Shown here one piece after another: positions 51,167-60,697 of a DNA stretch of 64,000 bases. The DNA lies in assembly GCF_014650435.1 (NCBI RefSeq), contig NZ_BMUY01000001.1:62001-126000 (forward strand), read 5' to 3'. The position numbers were made by a program, and so were the translations under genes. How positions within the stretch are numbered: position 1 is the first letter of the stretch; every line of letters starts with the position of its first letter. The notes beneath the pieces are model-generated. The model worked only from the letters and a program-made list of their open reading frames with translations, searched no databases and was not told where the DNA came from. The stretch is from Streptomyces tendae (GTDB lineage: Bacteria > Actinomycetota > Actinomycetes > Streptomycetales > Streptomycetaceae).

Positions 51167-51906
51167 GCATCGATCTCGACCTCCTCGCCGTCCTCGTCGC
51201 CGCGGTGTGGGGCGCGGCGACGGGCGCGTTGCTGCCTCGCGCGGCCTACCGGTTCTCCGCCCCGTCCGGGGAGGCGTGGCACGAGCGGTGTCCGGACGGG
51301 CACCCCGTACGCGGCTGGCTCGGCCGGGCCCGGTGCGGGCAGTGCGCGGCAGATCAGGCGTCCTACGGCCCGCGCACCGCGTCCCTCGCCGTCGCCACCG
51401 CCCTGGTCTGCGCCGCGCTCGCCGCCGCCACCGGCACCTGTCCCGAGGTCGCCGTCTGGCTGCTGCTCGCCCCGGTCGGCGTGCTGCTGGCCGTCGTCGA
51501 CCTGAAGGTACGGCGGCTGCCCGACCCGCTCACCCTGCCGCTGGCCGGGGCCGCGCTGGTCCTGCTGGGCCTCACCGCGCTCGTGCCCGAGCACGCGGGG
51601 GAGTGGACCACCGCCCTGCTGGGCGCCCTCGCCCTCGGCGCCGGCTATCTCGTGCTGTTCCTCATCAACCCGGCCGGCATGGGCTTCGGCGACGTCAAGC
51701 TCGCCCTCACGGCCGGAGCCGTCCTCGGCTGGTACGGCTGGCCCACGCTGATGCTGGGCACCTTCGCCGGGTTCCTGCTCGGGGCGTTGTACGGCGGCGC
51801 CCTCCTCGTCGCCCGGCGCGCGCACCGCAAGACGGCCATCCCCTTCGGGCCGTTCCTCATCGCGGGCGCCTTCCTCGGCGTCCTGGCCGGGGCCTACGCG
51901 GCCTGA
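51163..51906 (+). CDS. Prepilin peptidase, A24 family (TadV type)
   Basis: The 247-residue polytopic enzyme cuts the leaders of the pilin and TadE-like proteins at 41-42 kb. The first catalytic aspartate is in VVDLKVRRLPDPLT and the second is in the GxGD motif GFGDVKLAL. N-terminal cysteines, CPDGHP and CGQC, resemble the zinc-binding loop of larger prepilin peptidases. ATG 51163 overlaps the LysM-BTAD stop. It is separated by over 8 kb from the pilins it serves. Confidence 0.92.
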   Translation: MSIDLDLLAVLVAAVWGAATGALLPRAAYRFSAPSGEAWHERCPDGHPVRGWLGRARCGQCAADQASYGPRTASLAVATALVCAALAAATGTCPEVAVWLLLAPVGVLLAVVDLKVRRLPDPLTLPLAGAALVLLGLTALVPEHAGEWTTALLGALALGAGYLVLFLINPAGMGFGDVKLALTAGAVLGWYGWPTLMLGTFAGFLLGALYGGALLVARRAHRKTAIPFGPFLIAGAFLGVLAGAYAA

Positions 51907-51984
51907 GCACGAGCGGGCAAAACGCCTGGCGTACGCTGGGCGGGTCCGTCCACAACCCTTACGAACCTTGCGAAAGGGACGCCG

Positions 51985-53184
51985 GTGACCGAGAAGGCCG
52001 ACCTTCAGCCCATCCTCGACCGCGCCGCCGCCGGTGGGCGGATCACCCCCGAAGAGGCGCTCGTCCTCTATCGCGACGCCCCGCTGCACGCGCTGGGCGC
52101 CGCCGCCGACGCCGTACGCAGGCGCCGGTACGCGGGTACGGAGCACATCGCCACGTACATCATCGAGCGCAACATCAACTACACGAACGTGTGTGTCACG
52201 GCGTGCAAGTTCTGCGCCTTCTACGCGGCCCCCAAGGACACCAAGAAGGGCTGGTCCCGCGACCTCGACGACATCCTGCGCCGCTGTGCGGAGACGGTCG
52301 AGCTGGGCGGCACGCAGATCATGTTCCAGGGCGGCCACCACCCGGACTACGGCGTCGAGTACTACGAGAGGCACTTCGCCGCCATCAAGAAGGAGTTCCC
52401 CGAGCTGGTCATCCACAGCCTGGGGGCGAGCGAGGTCGAGCACATGGCGCGGATCTCGAAGGTGTCGGTCGAGGAGGCCATCACCCGTATCCACGCCGCC
52501 GGGCTCGACTCCTTCGCCGGTGCCGGCGCCGAGCTGCTGCCCGAGCGGCCGCGCAAGGCCATCGCGCCGCTGAAGGAGTCCGGCGAGCGCTGGCTGGAGA
52601 TCATGGAGATCGCGCACGGGCTGGGCGTCGAGTCGACGTCCACCATGCTGATGGGCACCGGCGAGACCAACGCCGAGCGCATCGAGCACCTGCGCATGAT
52701 CCGGGACGTGCAGGACCGCACCGGCGGCTTCCGCGCCTTCATCCCGTACACCTACCAGCCCGAGAACAACCACCTGAAGGGCCGCACGCAGGCCACGCTC
52801 TTCGAGTACCTGCGCATGATCGCCATCGCCCGGCTGTTCATGGACAACGTCGCCCACATCCAGGGCTCCTGGCTGACCACCGGCAAGGAGGTGGGCCAGC
52901 TCTCCCTGCACTACGGCGCGGACGACCTCGGCTCGATCATGCTGGAGGAGAACGTCGTCTCCTCCGCCGGCGCCAAGCACCGGTCCAACCGGCTGGAGAT
53001 CATCGACCTGATCCGCAAGGCGGGGCGCGTCCCGGCGCAGCGGGCCACGACGTACGAGCACCTCGTCGTGCACGACGACCCGGCGAACGACCCCGTCGAC
53101 GAGCGCGTCGTCTCCCACATCTCCTCCACGGCGATCGAGGGCGGCACGGCGCACCCCGAGCTGAAGCTGCTCGCCTCCAACTGA
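51985..53184 (+). CDS. mqnC: Cyclic dehypoxanthinylfutalosine synthase MqnC (radical SAM)
   Basis: The 399-residue radical SAM enzyme closes the ring of dehypoxanthine futalosine in menaquinone synthesis. The cluster motif is C70-x3-C74-x2-C77 in NVCVTACKFCAFY, and the following FQGGHHPDYGVEYYE and DSFAGAGAELL are MqnC-like. GTG 51985 follows AAAGGGA. Its downstream neighbour is a degenerate amidohydrolase 7 bp away. Together with mqnA and mqnE it covers three of the pathway steps in this window. Confidence 0.95.
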   Translation: MTEKADLQPILDRAAAGGRITPEEALVLYRDAPLHALGAAADAVRRRRYAGTEHIATYIIERNINYTNVCVTACKFCAFYAAPKDTKKGWSRDLDDILRRCAETVELGGTQIMFQGGHHPDYGVEYYERHFAAIKKEFPELVIHSLGASEVEHMARISKVSVEEAITRIHAAGLDSFAGAGAELLPERPRKAIAPLKESGERWLEIMEIAHGLGVESTSTMLMGTGETNAERIEHLRMIRDVQDRTGGFRAFIPYTYQPENNHLKGRTQATLFEYLRMIAIARLFMDNVAHIQGSWLTTGKEVGQLSLHYGADDLGSIMLEENVVSSAGAKHRSNRLEIIDLIRKAGRVPAQRATTYEHLVVHDDPANDPVDERVVSHISSTAIEGGTAHPELKLLASN

Positions 53185-53191
53185 CGCCGCC

Positions 53192-53791
53192 GTGCTGACG
53201 ATCCACGTCGCCGAAGCCTCGCCCGAGGCGGCCGTAGTGGTCGACGGCGCGCAACTCGCCGCCGTCGGCCCGTACGAGGCACTGGCCGCCGACCACCCGC
53301 GGGCGCGGGTGCGCCGGTGGCCCGGCATCCTGACGCCCGGCCTGCTCAACCCGTACGGGCCGGAGCTGCTGGAGCAGGCGTACCACCCCGACCCGCGTGA
53401 AGCGGACCGGCTGGGCGCCGAGCCGATCTTCGGGAAGCGCGCGCTCGCACTGCTCGGCGCGGACGCGTCCGCGCGGGGCGCCAGCGCGCGCCGAGGGGTA
53501 CAGCGCATGCTGGCGCACGGAACGGTCGCCGTCGCCGGTGAACTGCGGGGGCGCGCGGCGCTGGACGCGGTGCGGGGAGCGGGGCTCGCCCTGGCGGGGC
53601 GTCCGGCCGGACTGCCCGGGCCCGCGTCCTTCTCGCCGGTGCCGCTGGTGCTGCTGCCCGCGCTCGCTCCCGGCAGGCCCGCCCGGTTCGCGGTGTTCGA
53701 CGTACCCGACCGGGCCGCGCTCGTGCGAGAGGGCGCGGCCACGTGCGTGGCCACCGTCGTGGGCGGCCGTCTGGTGTACCGGGGGCGCTGA
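53192..53791 (+). CDS. Degenerate imidazolonepropionase-like amidohydrolase
   Basis: The 199-residue protein keeps the beta-strand start (VVVDGAQLAAVGPYEAL) and the typical end (ARFAVFDVPD, then VVGGRLVYRGR) of amidohydrolases such as imidazolonepropionase. The catalytic part is missing: the place where the metal motif HxH usually follows PGLVDAHTH reads ILTPGLLNPYGPELL, with no histidine pair, and the length is about half normal. Start GTG 53192 is 7 bp from the mqnC stop, so they are cotranscribed. Loss of activity with a kept shape suggests a structural or regulatory role next to MqnC. Confidence 0.75.
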   Translation: MLTIHVAEASPEAAVVVDGAQLAAVGPYEALAADHPRARVRRWPGILTPGLLNPYGPELLEQAYHPDPREADRLGAEPIFGKRALALLGADASARGASARRGVQRMLAHGTVAVAGELRGRAALDAVRGAGLALAGRPAGLPGPASFSPVPLVLLPALAPGRPARFAVFDVPDRAALVREGAATCVATVVGGRLVYRGR

Positions 53792-53828
53792 CCGCGCGGC
53801 CCCGCCGGGCCCGTCCGACGTCCCCGGG

Positions 53829-54851
53829 CTACGCGCCGAACGCCGTCCCGAACGCCCCGTCCTCCTGCGCCACGCCGCTGCACGTGGTGAGCGCGTCGGT
53901 GGCCGAGGCGTCCTCGGCGCACTGCTTGTCCCGGAAGGCCGCCCACATCGACACCCAGGCGACGCCCTTCTCCTCGGCGAAGGCACGCACCTCGGCCGCG
54001 TCCGCGAGCGTGAACGTCTCACCGGCGACGTCGTTGACGCCGAGCATCGAGGTGAGTGCCATGCCCCGCCAGGCGTCCGCGTCGGAGGTGCCGAAGACCT
54101 TCCTCAGCTGGGTGTGCGCCGCCTTCGCCGAGGTGAGGGCGTAGTCACCCATGTCGTCGGTGTACGACTCGCCGTAGTTCATGGTCATGAGGTTGACGGT
54201 GGCGACCCGTACGCCGTGGTCGTTGGCCGACGCCAGCAGCGCCAGACCGTCGGTGTCCAGACCGGAGGGCATCACCGGGAGGGTGAAGGAGACCTCCAGG
54301 CCGCTGCGTTCCTCCTGGAGCAGCGCGATCGCCTCCGAGCGCAGGGCGACGGACTCGGCGTCGGTCAGCGCGTCGCCCTCGATGTCGAAGTCCGCCTGCG
54401 TGGACCCGGCGGCGTCCAGGGCCGCCCCGTACGCCGCCGCCAGTGCCGAGGCGCTGTCGCAGGCCGCCGCCAGCTCCGTGCCGGACGCGCCGCCGAAGGA
54501 GAGGCGGACGGTGGCGCCGGACTCCGTCAGCTTCTCGACGCGGGAGGCGACGGAGGCGTCGTCGATGTCCTGGACGCCGTTCCAGCGCGGCACGCAGTCG
54601 TCGCCGGACGAGATGACGAACGCCAGGTTGTACGCCGTGGGGGAGCCCGCCGAGTCGGTGTCGGAGGCGGTGGTGGCACTGACGTAGGGGGCGTAGGCGG
54701 TGGTTGACGCGGAAGATCCGGAAGACCCGGATGACGCCGACGGCGATGCGGGGGCCGCGTCGGTCGTGCCGTCGTCCTGTCCGGCGCAGCCCGCGGTGGC
54801 CAGGGCGAACAACAGGGCGCACCCGGCTGCCGCGGTCCGGTGAACCCTCAT
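53829..54851 (-). CDS. Secreted GH18-like glycosyl hydrolase lipoprotein
   Basis: The 340-residue protein has a lipoprotein signal (LFALATAGCAG) and a Ser-rich linker. The body is a TIM barrel of the GH18 (chitinase) family: LSFGGASG is the SxGG motif and ADFDIEGD contains the DxDxE catalytic motif with the proton-donor glutamate. ATG 54851 follows GGGAGAG; an in-frame ATG at 54878 is possible. No chitin-binding domain is present. It is divergent from a gene set for N-acetylglucosamine-type polysaccharide, so it may cut that polymer. Confidence 0.85.
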   Translation of the reverse strand: MRVHRTAAAGCALLFALATAGCAGQDDGTTDAAPASPSASSGSSGSSASTTAYAPYVSATTASDTDSAGSPTAYNLAFVISSGDDCVPRWNGVQDIDDASVASRVEKLTESGATVRLSFGGASGTELAAACDSASALAAAYGAALDAAGSTQADFDIEGDALTDAESVALRSEAIALLQEERSGLEVSFTLPVMPSGLDTDGLALLASANDHGVRVATVNLMTMNYGESYTDDMGDYALTSAKAAHTQLRKVFGTSDADAWRGMALTSMLGVNDVAGETFTLADAAEVRAFAEEKGVAWVSMWAAFRDKQCAEDASATDALTTCSGVAQEDGAFGTAFGA

Positions 54852-55045
54852 GAGCGCACTCTCCCGTTTCTTGTCCAATGTCGTCGTCGGACCAGTGAAG
54901 GTGCCACGTCTACCTGGGCCTTCGCTGAGGAAAGGGCACTGTTTGACGTCATCTCCCAGGAAACGGACAGGAATGGCCGCCTTTCACCGGGATCTCTCAG
55001 GGAACTGCCAGTTCGCGACAGACAAGGCTCCCTAACGTCCGGGGA

Positions 55046-55459
55046 ATGCGATCCGAGCCTGTCACCGCCTCCCGAGCCGCCACGCGCGGCCGTCGTCGCA
55101 ACCGCGGCACCGCGCCCGCCGAGGGGCCCGTGTTCGTCGACAGCACCGGACGCCGGGCCCGGCTGCTGCGCCGGCTCGGGCTCCTGCTCGGGGCCGTGTG
55201 CGTCGGCTACACGGCCGTCCTGGGCCTGGCCTTCATGGGCGTCGGCATCTCGGTCAACCCGTCCTCGCTGCTGCCCTTCGGCGTCGGCGGCGGCGGGGGA
55301 CCCGAGGGTGGCCCGGGGCCCGGCGGCGGCACGCGTCCGCAGGGCGGCGTCGCACCCACGGGCGCTCCGCCGAGCACCGCGCCCTCCGTCTCCCCCAGCA
55401 CGGTCCCCAGCACCGCCGGCACCGCATCCGCCTCCACCGCATCCGCCTCCACCGACTGA
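55046..55459 (+). CDS. Small single-pass membrane protein with Pro/Ser/Thr-rich tail
   Basis: The 137-residue protein has a basic cytoplasmic start, one membrane helix (about 44-70, LGLLLGAVCVGYTAVLGLAFM) and a low-complexity Gly/Pro then Ala/Ser/Thr tail. It precedes the fused deacetylase-glycosyltransferase by 18 bp. It may be an accessory of that synthase, as small membrane proteins are in other poly-N-acetylglucosamine systems, but no sequence link is visible. ATG 55046 is the first start in frame. Confidence 0.65.
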   Translation: MRSEPVTASRAATRGRRRNRGTAPAEGPVFVDSTGRRARLLRRLGLLLGAVCVGYTAVLGLAFMGVGISVNPSSLLPFGVGGGGGPEGGPGPGGGTRPQGGVAPTGAPPSTAPSVSPSTVPSTAGTASASTASASTD

Positions 55460-55477
55460 CCGGACGCCCTCACCCTC

Positions 55478-57736
55478 ATGACCACGCCCACCACGCCCAG
55501 CACACCCCCCACCCCGCCCGCCCGCGGCCGCCGCCGCGCCCCGTCCCGCATGGAGCGGGCCGCGGGCCGGGCCGCCGCGCTGCAGCGCCCCCGCGTCCTC
55601 CTCGCCCTGCTGCTCCTGCTCGCGCTGACCTGCGTGATGCTCCTCGACGGCTATCTGCGCGCCGAGGTCGGTGGCGACCAGCGCGTCCGCACCGGCGCCT
55701 CGGCCAGCGACGTCCCCGACGACGTACTCGACGGCGGGCCGATCCTGTCCTTCCCGGGCGGACAGGCCACCACCGTCTCCGTACCGGACAAGACGATCGT
55801 GCTGACCTTCGACGACGGCCCCGATCCCACCTGGACGCCGCAGGTGCTGGAGATCCTGGAGAAGTACGACGTGCCCGGCACGTTCTTCCTGGTCGGCTCG
55901 ATGGTCTCGCGCCACCCGGGCATCGTGCGGGACATGGTCGAGCAGGGCAACGAGGTGGGCGTCCACACCTTCACCCACGTCGACCTCTCCTACCAGAGCC
56001 AGGCCCGCGTCACCCGCGAGATCGAGCAGACCCAGCTGGCCCTGGCGGGTGCGGCCGGCATCACCACCACGCTGTTCCGGGCGCCGTACTCCTCCGAGAC
56101 GGACGCCATCGACAACTACAGCTGGCCCGTCTACGAGAGCCTCGGCGCGGACGGCTACACCAGCGTCTTCATCGACACCGACAGCGACGACTGGAAGCGG
56201 CCCGGCGTCTCGAAGATCGTCGAGTGGGCCACGCCGGAGGACGACGAGGGCGCGTCCGTGCTCTTCCACGACGCCGGGGGCGAGCGGTCGCAGACGATCG
56301 AGGCGCTGCCGAAGTACATCGAGAAGATGAAGGCGAAGGGCTACACCTTCACCACCGTCAGCGGTGCCATGGCCGATCAGCAGCCCACCGGCGCCGGACC
56401 CGCCGGCGAGCAGGGCCTCCAGGCCGCCCACCACGAGGCCACCGGCGCGACCCTCTACGAGGGCAAGGCGCTCGTCGCCGCCGTCGCCGTCGCCGAGTGG
56501 ACGGTCCCGGCGCTGTCGGTCGGGCTCGTGATCGTGGGCGTGGCCGTGATGGGCCGGTTCGCGATGATGCTGGTCCTGGCCCGTCGCCACCACCGGCAGC
56601 GCAACAGACGCCGCTTCAGCTGGGGCCCGTCCGTCACCGGCCCGGTGAGCGTGGTCGTCCCGGCGTACAACGAGAAGGAGTGCATCGAGGCGACCCTGAG
56701 ATCGCTGGCGCGCAGTACGCACCCGATCGAGATCGTCGTCGTGGACGACGGCTCGACGGACGGCACGGCGGAGATCGCCGAGTCCCTGGGGCTGCCCGGC
56801 GTCCGCGTCGTGCGGCAGGCAAACGCGGGCAAGCCCGCCGCCCTCAACAACGGCGTCCGGCACGCCCGGTACGACATCGTCGTGATGATGGACGGCGACA
56901 CCGTCTTCGAGCCCGACACCGTACGGCACCTGGTGCAGCCCTTCGCCGACCCCTCCGTCGGCGCGGTCGCGGGCAACGCCAAGGTCGGCAACCGGCGCAC
57001 CCTCATCGGCGCCTGGCAGCACATCGAGTACGTCATGGGCTTCAACCTCGACCGGCGCATGTACGACCTGCTGCGCTGCATGCCGACCATCCCCGGTGCG
57101 ATCGGCGCCTTCCGACGGGAGGCGGTCCTCCAGGTCGGCGGCATGAGCCACGACACCCTCGCCGAGGACACGGACATCACCATCGCCCTGCACCGCGCGG
57201 GCTGGCGGGTGGTCTACGAGGAGCACGCCCGCGCCTGGACCGAGGCGCCGGGGTCGCTCGGCCAGCTCTGGTCGCAGCGCTACCGCTGGTCGTACGGCAC
57301 GATGCAGGCGCTGTGGAAGCACCGCCGGTCCCTGACGGACAAGGGCCCCTCGGGCCGCTTCGGGCGGGTCGGCATGCCCCTGGTGGTGCTCTTCCAGGTG
57401 GTCACGCCGGTCTTCGCGCCGCTCATCGACGTGTTCACCGTCTACTCGATGGTCTTCGTCGACTTCCGCGCGGCGCTCCTCGCCTGGCTCGCGGTGCTGG
57501 CCGTGCAGCTGGTGTGCGCGGCGTACGCCTTCCGGCTCGACCGGGAGAAGTACCGGTACCTGCTGATGATGCCGCTCCAGCAGCTGGCGTACCGGCAGAT
57601 GATGTACCTCGTCCTCATCCACTCCTGCGTCACCGCGCTGACCGGCGGGCGGCTGCGCTGGCAGAAGCTGAAACGGACCGGCGAGGTCGGGACCCCGGCG
57701 GGGACGGCGGGGACCACGGGGACGGGCACGGGCTGA
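55478..57736 (+). CDS. Fused polysaccharide deacetylase and glycosyltransferase family 2
   Basis: The 752-residue protein has an N-terminal membrane helix (about 44-60), a NodB-type deacetylase (about 105-290: [18 protein letters not shown] and the histidine pair in [11 protein letters not shown]), a helix at about 325-350 and a GT2 synthase (about 385-640: [36 protein letters not shown] and QRYRW). The final third has more membrane helices. The fusion resembles MatB-type synthases of Streptomyces that make poly-N-acetylglucosamine. It joins in one chain what Ica/Pga systems hold in separate proteins. Confidence 0.9.
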   Translation: MTTPTTPSTPPTPPARGRRRAPSRMERAAGRAAALQRPRVLLALLLLLALTCVMLLDGYLRAEVGGDQRVRTGASASDVPDDVLDGGPILSFPGGQATTVSVPDKTIVLTFDDGPDPTWTPQVLEILEKYDVPGTFFLVGSMVSRHPGIVRDMVEQGNEVGVHTFTHVDLSYQSQARVTREIEQTQLALAGAAGITTTLFRAPYSSETDAIDNYSWPVYESLGADGYTSVFIDTDSDDWKRPGVSKIVEWATPEDDEGASVLFHDAGGERSQTIEALPKYIEKMKAKGYTFTTVSGAMADQQPTGAGPAGEQGLQAAHHEATGATLYEGKALVAAVAVAEWTVPALSVGLVIVGVAVMGRFAMMLVLARRHHRQRNRRRFSWGPSVTGPVSVVVPAYNEKECIEATLRSLARSTHPIEIVVVDDGSTDGTAEIAESLGLPGVRVVRQANAGKPAALNNGVRHARYDIVVMMDGDTVFEPDTVRHLVQPFADPSVGAVAGNAKVGNRRTLIGAWQHIEYVMGFNLDRRMYDLLRCMPTIPGAIGAFRREAVLQVGGMSHDTLAEDTDITIALHRAGWRVVYEEHARAWTEAPGSLGQLWSQRYRWSYGTMQALWKHRRSLTDKGPSGRFGRVGMPLVVLFQVVTPVFAPLIDVFTVYSMVFVDFRAALLAWLAVLAVQLVCAAYAFRLDREKYRYLLMMPLQQLAYRQMMYLVLIHSCVTALTGGRLRWQKLKRTGEVGTPAGTAGTTGTGTG

Positions 57737-58857
57737 TGGGCGCGCACCGCAAGGACCCGGTGCCCGCCGGGCAGGCCGTGCGGGCCGGGCGGGCCGTGCG
57801 CGTCGATGCGGGTGTCCCGGCACCGAGCGGGCGGGACCGGTACTTCGACACCCTGCGTGCCCTCGCCCTCGTCCGGGTCGTCGCGTACCACGCCTTCGGC
57901 TGGCCCTGGGCCGGGCTGGTCTTCCCGTCGATGGGGGTGATGTTCGGCCTGGCCGGCACCCTGATGGCCCGCTCGCTGCAGCGGCCCGCCGCGGCGGTGG
58001 TCCGGAGCCGGCTGCGCCGTCTGCTGCCGCCGTTCTGGTGCTGGGGCCTCTTCGTGGTCGGCGCGATGCTGGTGCGCGGCTGGATGCCGGGGTGGCAGAT
58101 CGTCTACTGGGTCGTGCCGCTCGGCGATCCGCCGGGCAGCGCGTGGGGCGAGCAGGCATGGGAGATCCTCTGGTACCTCAGGACGTACCTGTGGTTCGTG
58201 CTGCTGTCCCCGCTGCTGCTGCGGGTCTTCCGGCTCGCGCCCGTGCCGGTGCTGCTGCTGTCCCTGGCGCCGATCGTGGCGTTCCAGTTCGTCTGGCAGC
58301 CGCCGGAGAACCGCTTCGGCACCGGACTGCTCGACCTGGCGACGTACCTCTTCTGCTGGGTCCTCGGCTTCGCCCACCGCGACGGTGTGCTGGCCCGCCT
58401 GAAACCGGCCGCCGTCGTCGTCCTGTCGCTCGCGGCCCTCGTCTGCGGCGCCTGGTACGCCTTCGCGCACCGGGCCGAGTACGGCACCTACGACCTCGAC
58501 GACATCCCGCTCGCGCAGGCATTCTGGTCGGCCGGGTTCGTGACGCTGCTGATGTACTCCAAGGCGCGGCTGAGGGTCGACTTCTCGGGACTGGTCCGGC
58601 TGCGGCGGCTGGACCGGCTGGTGAGCGTGTTCAACGCCCGCGCGGTGACTGTCTACCTCTGGCACGAGCTGGCCCTGGTCCTGGCCGTGCCGCTGATCGA
58701 CCGGTGCTGGGACGTGCCCGCCTTCGAGGCGTACCTGCCGCTGGGGAGCCAGTGGTTCCTGCTGGCGGTGGGCTGGGTCCTGGTCGCGGTGTTCGTGCTG
58801 CTGTTCGGGTGGGTGGAGGACGTCGCCGCGCGGCGCAGACCCCGCCTGCTGCCGTGA
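57736..58857 (+). CDS. Membrane acyltransferase, acyltransferase-3 family
   Basis: The 373-residue polytopic protein begins [20 protein letters not shown], the family's opening with catalytic histidine, and has about ten helices. It likely modifies the sugar polymer by O-acylation or helps export it, as IcaC does. ATG 57736 shares its base with the synthase stop (TGATG), so the two are coupled. Substrate not known. Confidence 0.87.
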   Translation: MGAHRKDPVPAGQAVRAGRAVRVDAGVPAPSGRDRYFDTLRALALVRVVAYHAFGWPWAGLVFPSMGVMFGLAGTLMARSLQRPAAAVVRSRLRRLLPPFWCWGLFVVGAMLVRGWMPGWQIVYWVVPLGDPPGSAWGEQAWEILWYLRTYLWFVLLSPLLLRVFRLAPVPVLLLSLAPIVAFQFVWQPPENRFGTGLLDLATYLFCWVLGFAHRDGVLARLKPAAVVVLSLAALVCGAWYAFAHRAEYGTYDLDDIPLAQAFWSAGFVTLLMYSKARLRVDFSGLVRLRRLDRLVSVFNARAVTVYLWHELALVLAVPLIDRCWDVPAFEAYLPLGSQWFLLAVGWVLVAVFVLLFGWVEDVAARRRPRLLP

Positions 58858-58931
58858 GCCGGGGCTGCGGCTCGGGGTGCGGGGTGGGGCCGCGGGACGG
58901 TGGCGTGGGACGGGGCTGCAACAATGGGCCC

Positions 58932-59627
58932 GTGACCCGCGCCTCCCTGAACAAGCAGCCGCACGAAGTCGCCTCGATGTTCGACCACGTCGCGGAACGG
59001 TACGACCTGACGAACGCCGTGCTCTCGCTCGGCCAGGACCGGGCGTGGCGCAAGGCGGTCGCCAGAGCCGTCGACGCCCGCCCCGCGCAGAAGGTCCTGG
59101 ACCTGGCGGCCGGCACCGCCACCTCCTCTCTGCCCTTCGCCCGCACCGGTGCCTACGTCGTCCCCTGCGACTTCTCCCAGGGCATGCTCCAGGTCGGCAA
59201 GGAACGGCACTCCTGGCTGCCGTTCACCGCGGGCGACGCGACGCGGCTGCCGTTCAGGGACGACGTCTTCGACGCCGTCACCATCTCCTTCGGGCTGCGC
59301 AACGTCCAGGACACGGACGCCGCGCTGCGCGAGATGTACCGGGTGACGCGTCCCGGCGGGCGGGTCGTCATCTGCGAGTTCTCGCACCCGACCTGGGCGC
59401 CGTTCCGCACCGTCTACACCGAGTACCTGATGCGCGCCCTGCCGCCGGTGGCCCGGGCGGTGTCGTCCAACCCGGACGCGTACGTCTACCTCGCCGAGTC
59501 CATCCGGGCCTGGCCCGATCAGCCCGCGCTCGCCGCGCGGCTGGGCAAGGCCGGCTGGTCGAAGGTCGCCTGGCGCAATCTGACGGGCGGCGTGGTGACG
59601 CTGCACCGCGGCTTCAAGACGAGCTGA
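58932..59627 (+). CDS. ubiE: Demethylmenaquinone methyltransferase (UbiE/MenG)
   Basis: The 231-residue enzyme adds the final methyl group of menaquinone from SAM. Signature parts are [20 protein letters not shown] near the start, the SAM loop [15 protein letters not shown], and [20 protein letters not shown] with FSHPT. GTG 58932 was chosen; the open frame before it lacks domain content. It completes the quinone genes of the window with the reductase at 60698. It converges on the PASTA-like gene with a 14-bp overlap. Confidence 0.95.
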   Translation: MTRASLNKQPHEVASMFDHVAERYDLTNAVLSLGQDRAWRKAVARAVDARPAQKVLDLAAGTATSSLPFARTGAYVVPCDFSQGMLQVGKERHSWLPFTAGDATRLPFRDDVFDAVTISFGLRNVQDTDAALREMYRVTRPGGRVVICEFSHPTWAPFRTVYTEYLMRALPPVARAVSSNPDAYVYLAESIRAWPDQPALAARLGKAGWSKVAWRNLTGGVVTLHRGFKTS

Positions 59628-59979
59628 GCGCGGCGCAGTAGGACGGCGGTTCCCCCGGCTCCGCCAGCTCCCGGCGGAGCCCGCCCAGCGGAGGACGCGG
59701 CACACGCGGCTCGCGGATGCCCCCGCCGCCCTCGCCCTCCCCGAAGTCGAACCACACGTACACCGCCGACTTCCGCGGCACCTGCGCGCCGGGCGGCGGG
59801 TACTGGCGTACGACGTGGTCGACGGCGGCGGCCCGGAGATCGGGCCGGTCCGGCGCGGTCAGGAACAGGTCCTGCGCGCGGGCGGCCTCGTGCGCGTCCA
59901 CGGCCATCAGACCGACCAGGCGCGGCACGCGGACGTCGCGGTTCTCGGGAATCTCGGGTACCAGGCGCACGGACGTCAC
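59614..59979 (-). CDS. Small PASTA-domain protein
   Basis: The 121-residue protein has one PASTA-like domain, [18 protein letters not shown] and [19 protein letters not shown]. These domains bind peptidoglycan or beta-lactams when extracellular, but no signal peptide or membrane helix is seen here. The start is GTG 59979. The tail is Pro-rich and short. It overlaps the end of ubiE. Confidence 0.75.
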   Translation of the reverse strand: MTSVRLVPEIPENRDVRVPRLVGLMAVDAHEAARAQDLFLTAPDRPDLRAAAVDHVVRQYPPPGAQVPRKSAVYVWFDFGEGEGGGGIREPRVPRPPLGGLRRELAEPGEPPSYCAALSSS

Positions 59980-60063
59980 CCCCAGCGGTACCCGGCAGCG
60001 TAGCCCCGCCGCGCACCGCCCGGAAGCGTCAAGTGGCTTACTGTGACAGTCGATTACCCTGCG

Positions 60064-60600
60064 TCACGCACTGGTGGGGGCAGCGGACGGCTGGGACAGG
60101 GGAAGGCGGTAGCAGTGCCCCCGCTGCTCGGACGACGGGATCGTGAAGACCTCGGCGAGCCGCATGCCCAGCCGCTCCGTGACCGCGATGGACCGGGCGT
60201 TGCGCGCGTTGACCATCGCGACCACCTCCGCCACACCCGCACCGCGCACCCGCTCCAGCGTCTGCCGGGCGGCCGCCGTGACGTACCCCTTGCCCCAGTG
60301 GGCCCGGCCGAGCCGCCAGCCGATCTCGATCTCGCCCCTGGGGCCCCAGTCACCCGGCCACGGCTGGGCGCCGGTGAACCCTATGACCTGCCCGGACTCG
60401 TCCACCATGGTCCACAGGCAGAAGCCGTGCTCGGCGTCGTGCCGGCGCTGGCGGGCGGTCAGCTCCTCGTAGACGGACAGCTCCGCGGGCCTCCCTCCGT
60501 GGAACTCCATGACGTCCGGGTCGTCGAAGATCCGGTGCCAGGCGACGGCGTCCTCGTCGGTGGGGACGCGCAACCGTACAACGGGGAGAGGTCGCTTCAC
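60064..60600 (-). CDS. GNAT-family N-acetyltransferase (RimJ/RimL-like)
   Basis: The 178-residue protein starts at GTG 60600 and has a GNAT fold of the ribosomal-protein acetyltransferase type: VRLRVPTDEDAVAWH, IGWRLGRAHWGKGYVTAAA for the acetyl-CoA loop and NARNARSIAVTERLGMRLAE for motif B. Substrate unknown. It is divergent from the quinone reductase gene across a 97-bp gap. Confidence 0.88.
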   Translation of the reverse strand: MKRPLPVVRLRVPTDEDAVAWHRIFDDPDVMEFHGGRPAELSVYEELTARQRRHDAEHGFCLWTMVDESGQVIGFTGAQPWPGDWGPRGEIEIGWRLGRAHWGKGYVTAAARQTLERVRGAGVAEVVAMVNARNARSIAVTERLGMRLAEVFTIPSSEQRGHCYRLPLSQPSAAPTSA

Positions 60601-60697
60601 TGGGCAGCCCTTCAGCCGGGTGATCGGTGACGCTGAATAGACTGCCCATGACCAGTGCCGGTCGGCACGCAGATTCCGAACTTGGGGAGATCCCGCC

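Noticed and set aside
50833..53946. 1037-codon minus-strand open frame
   Set aside because: It is opposite the BTAD region, prepilin peptidase and mqnC, all well supported. No domain is visible.
54852..55045. Chitinase-type promoter repeats (TGGTCYAGACC) before the GH18 gene
   Set aside because: No such direct repeat or DasR-like palindrome could be found in the divergent region.
54848..58159. 1103-codon minus-strand open frame
   Set aside because: It is opposite the deacetylase-glycosyltransferase and acyltransferase genes and is low complexity.
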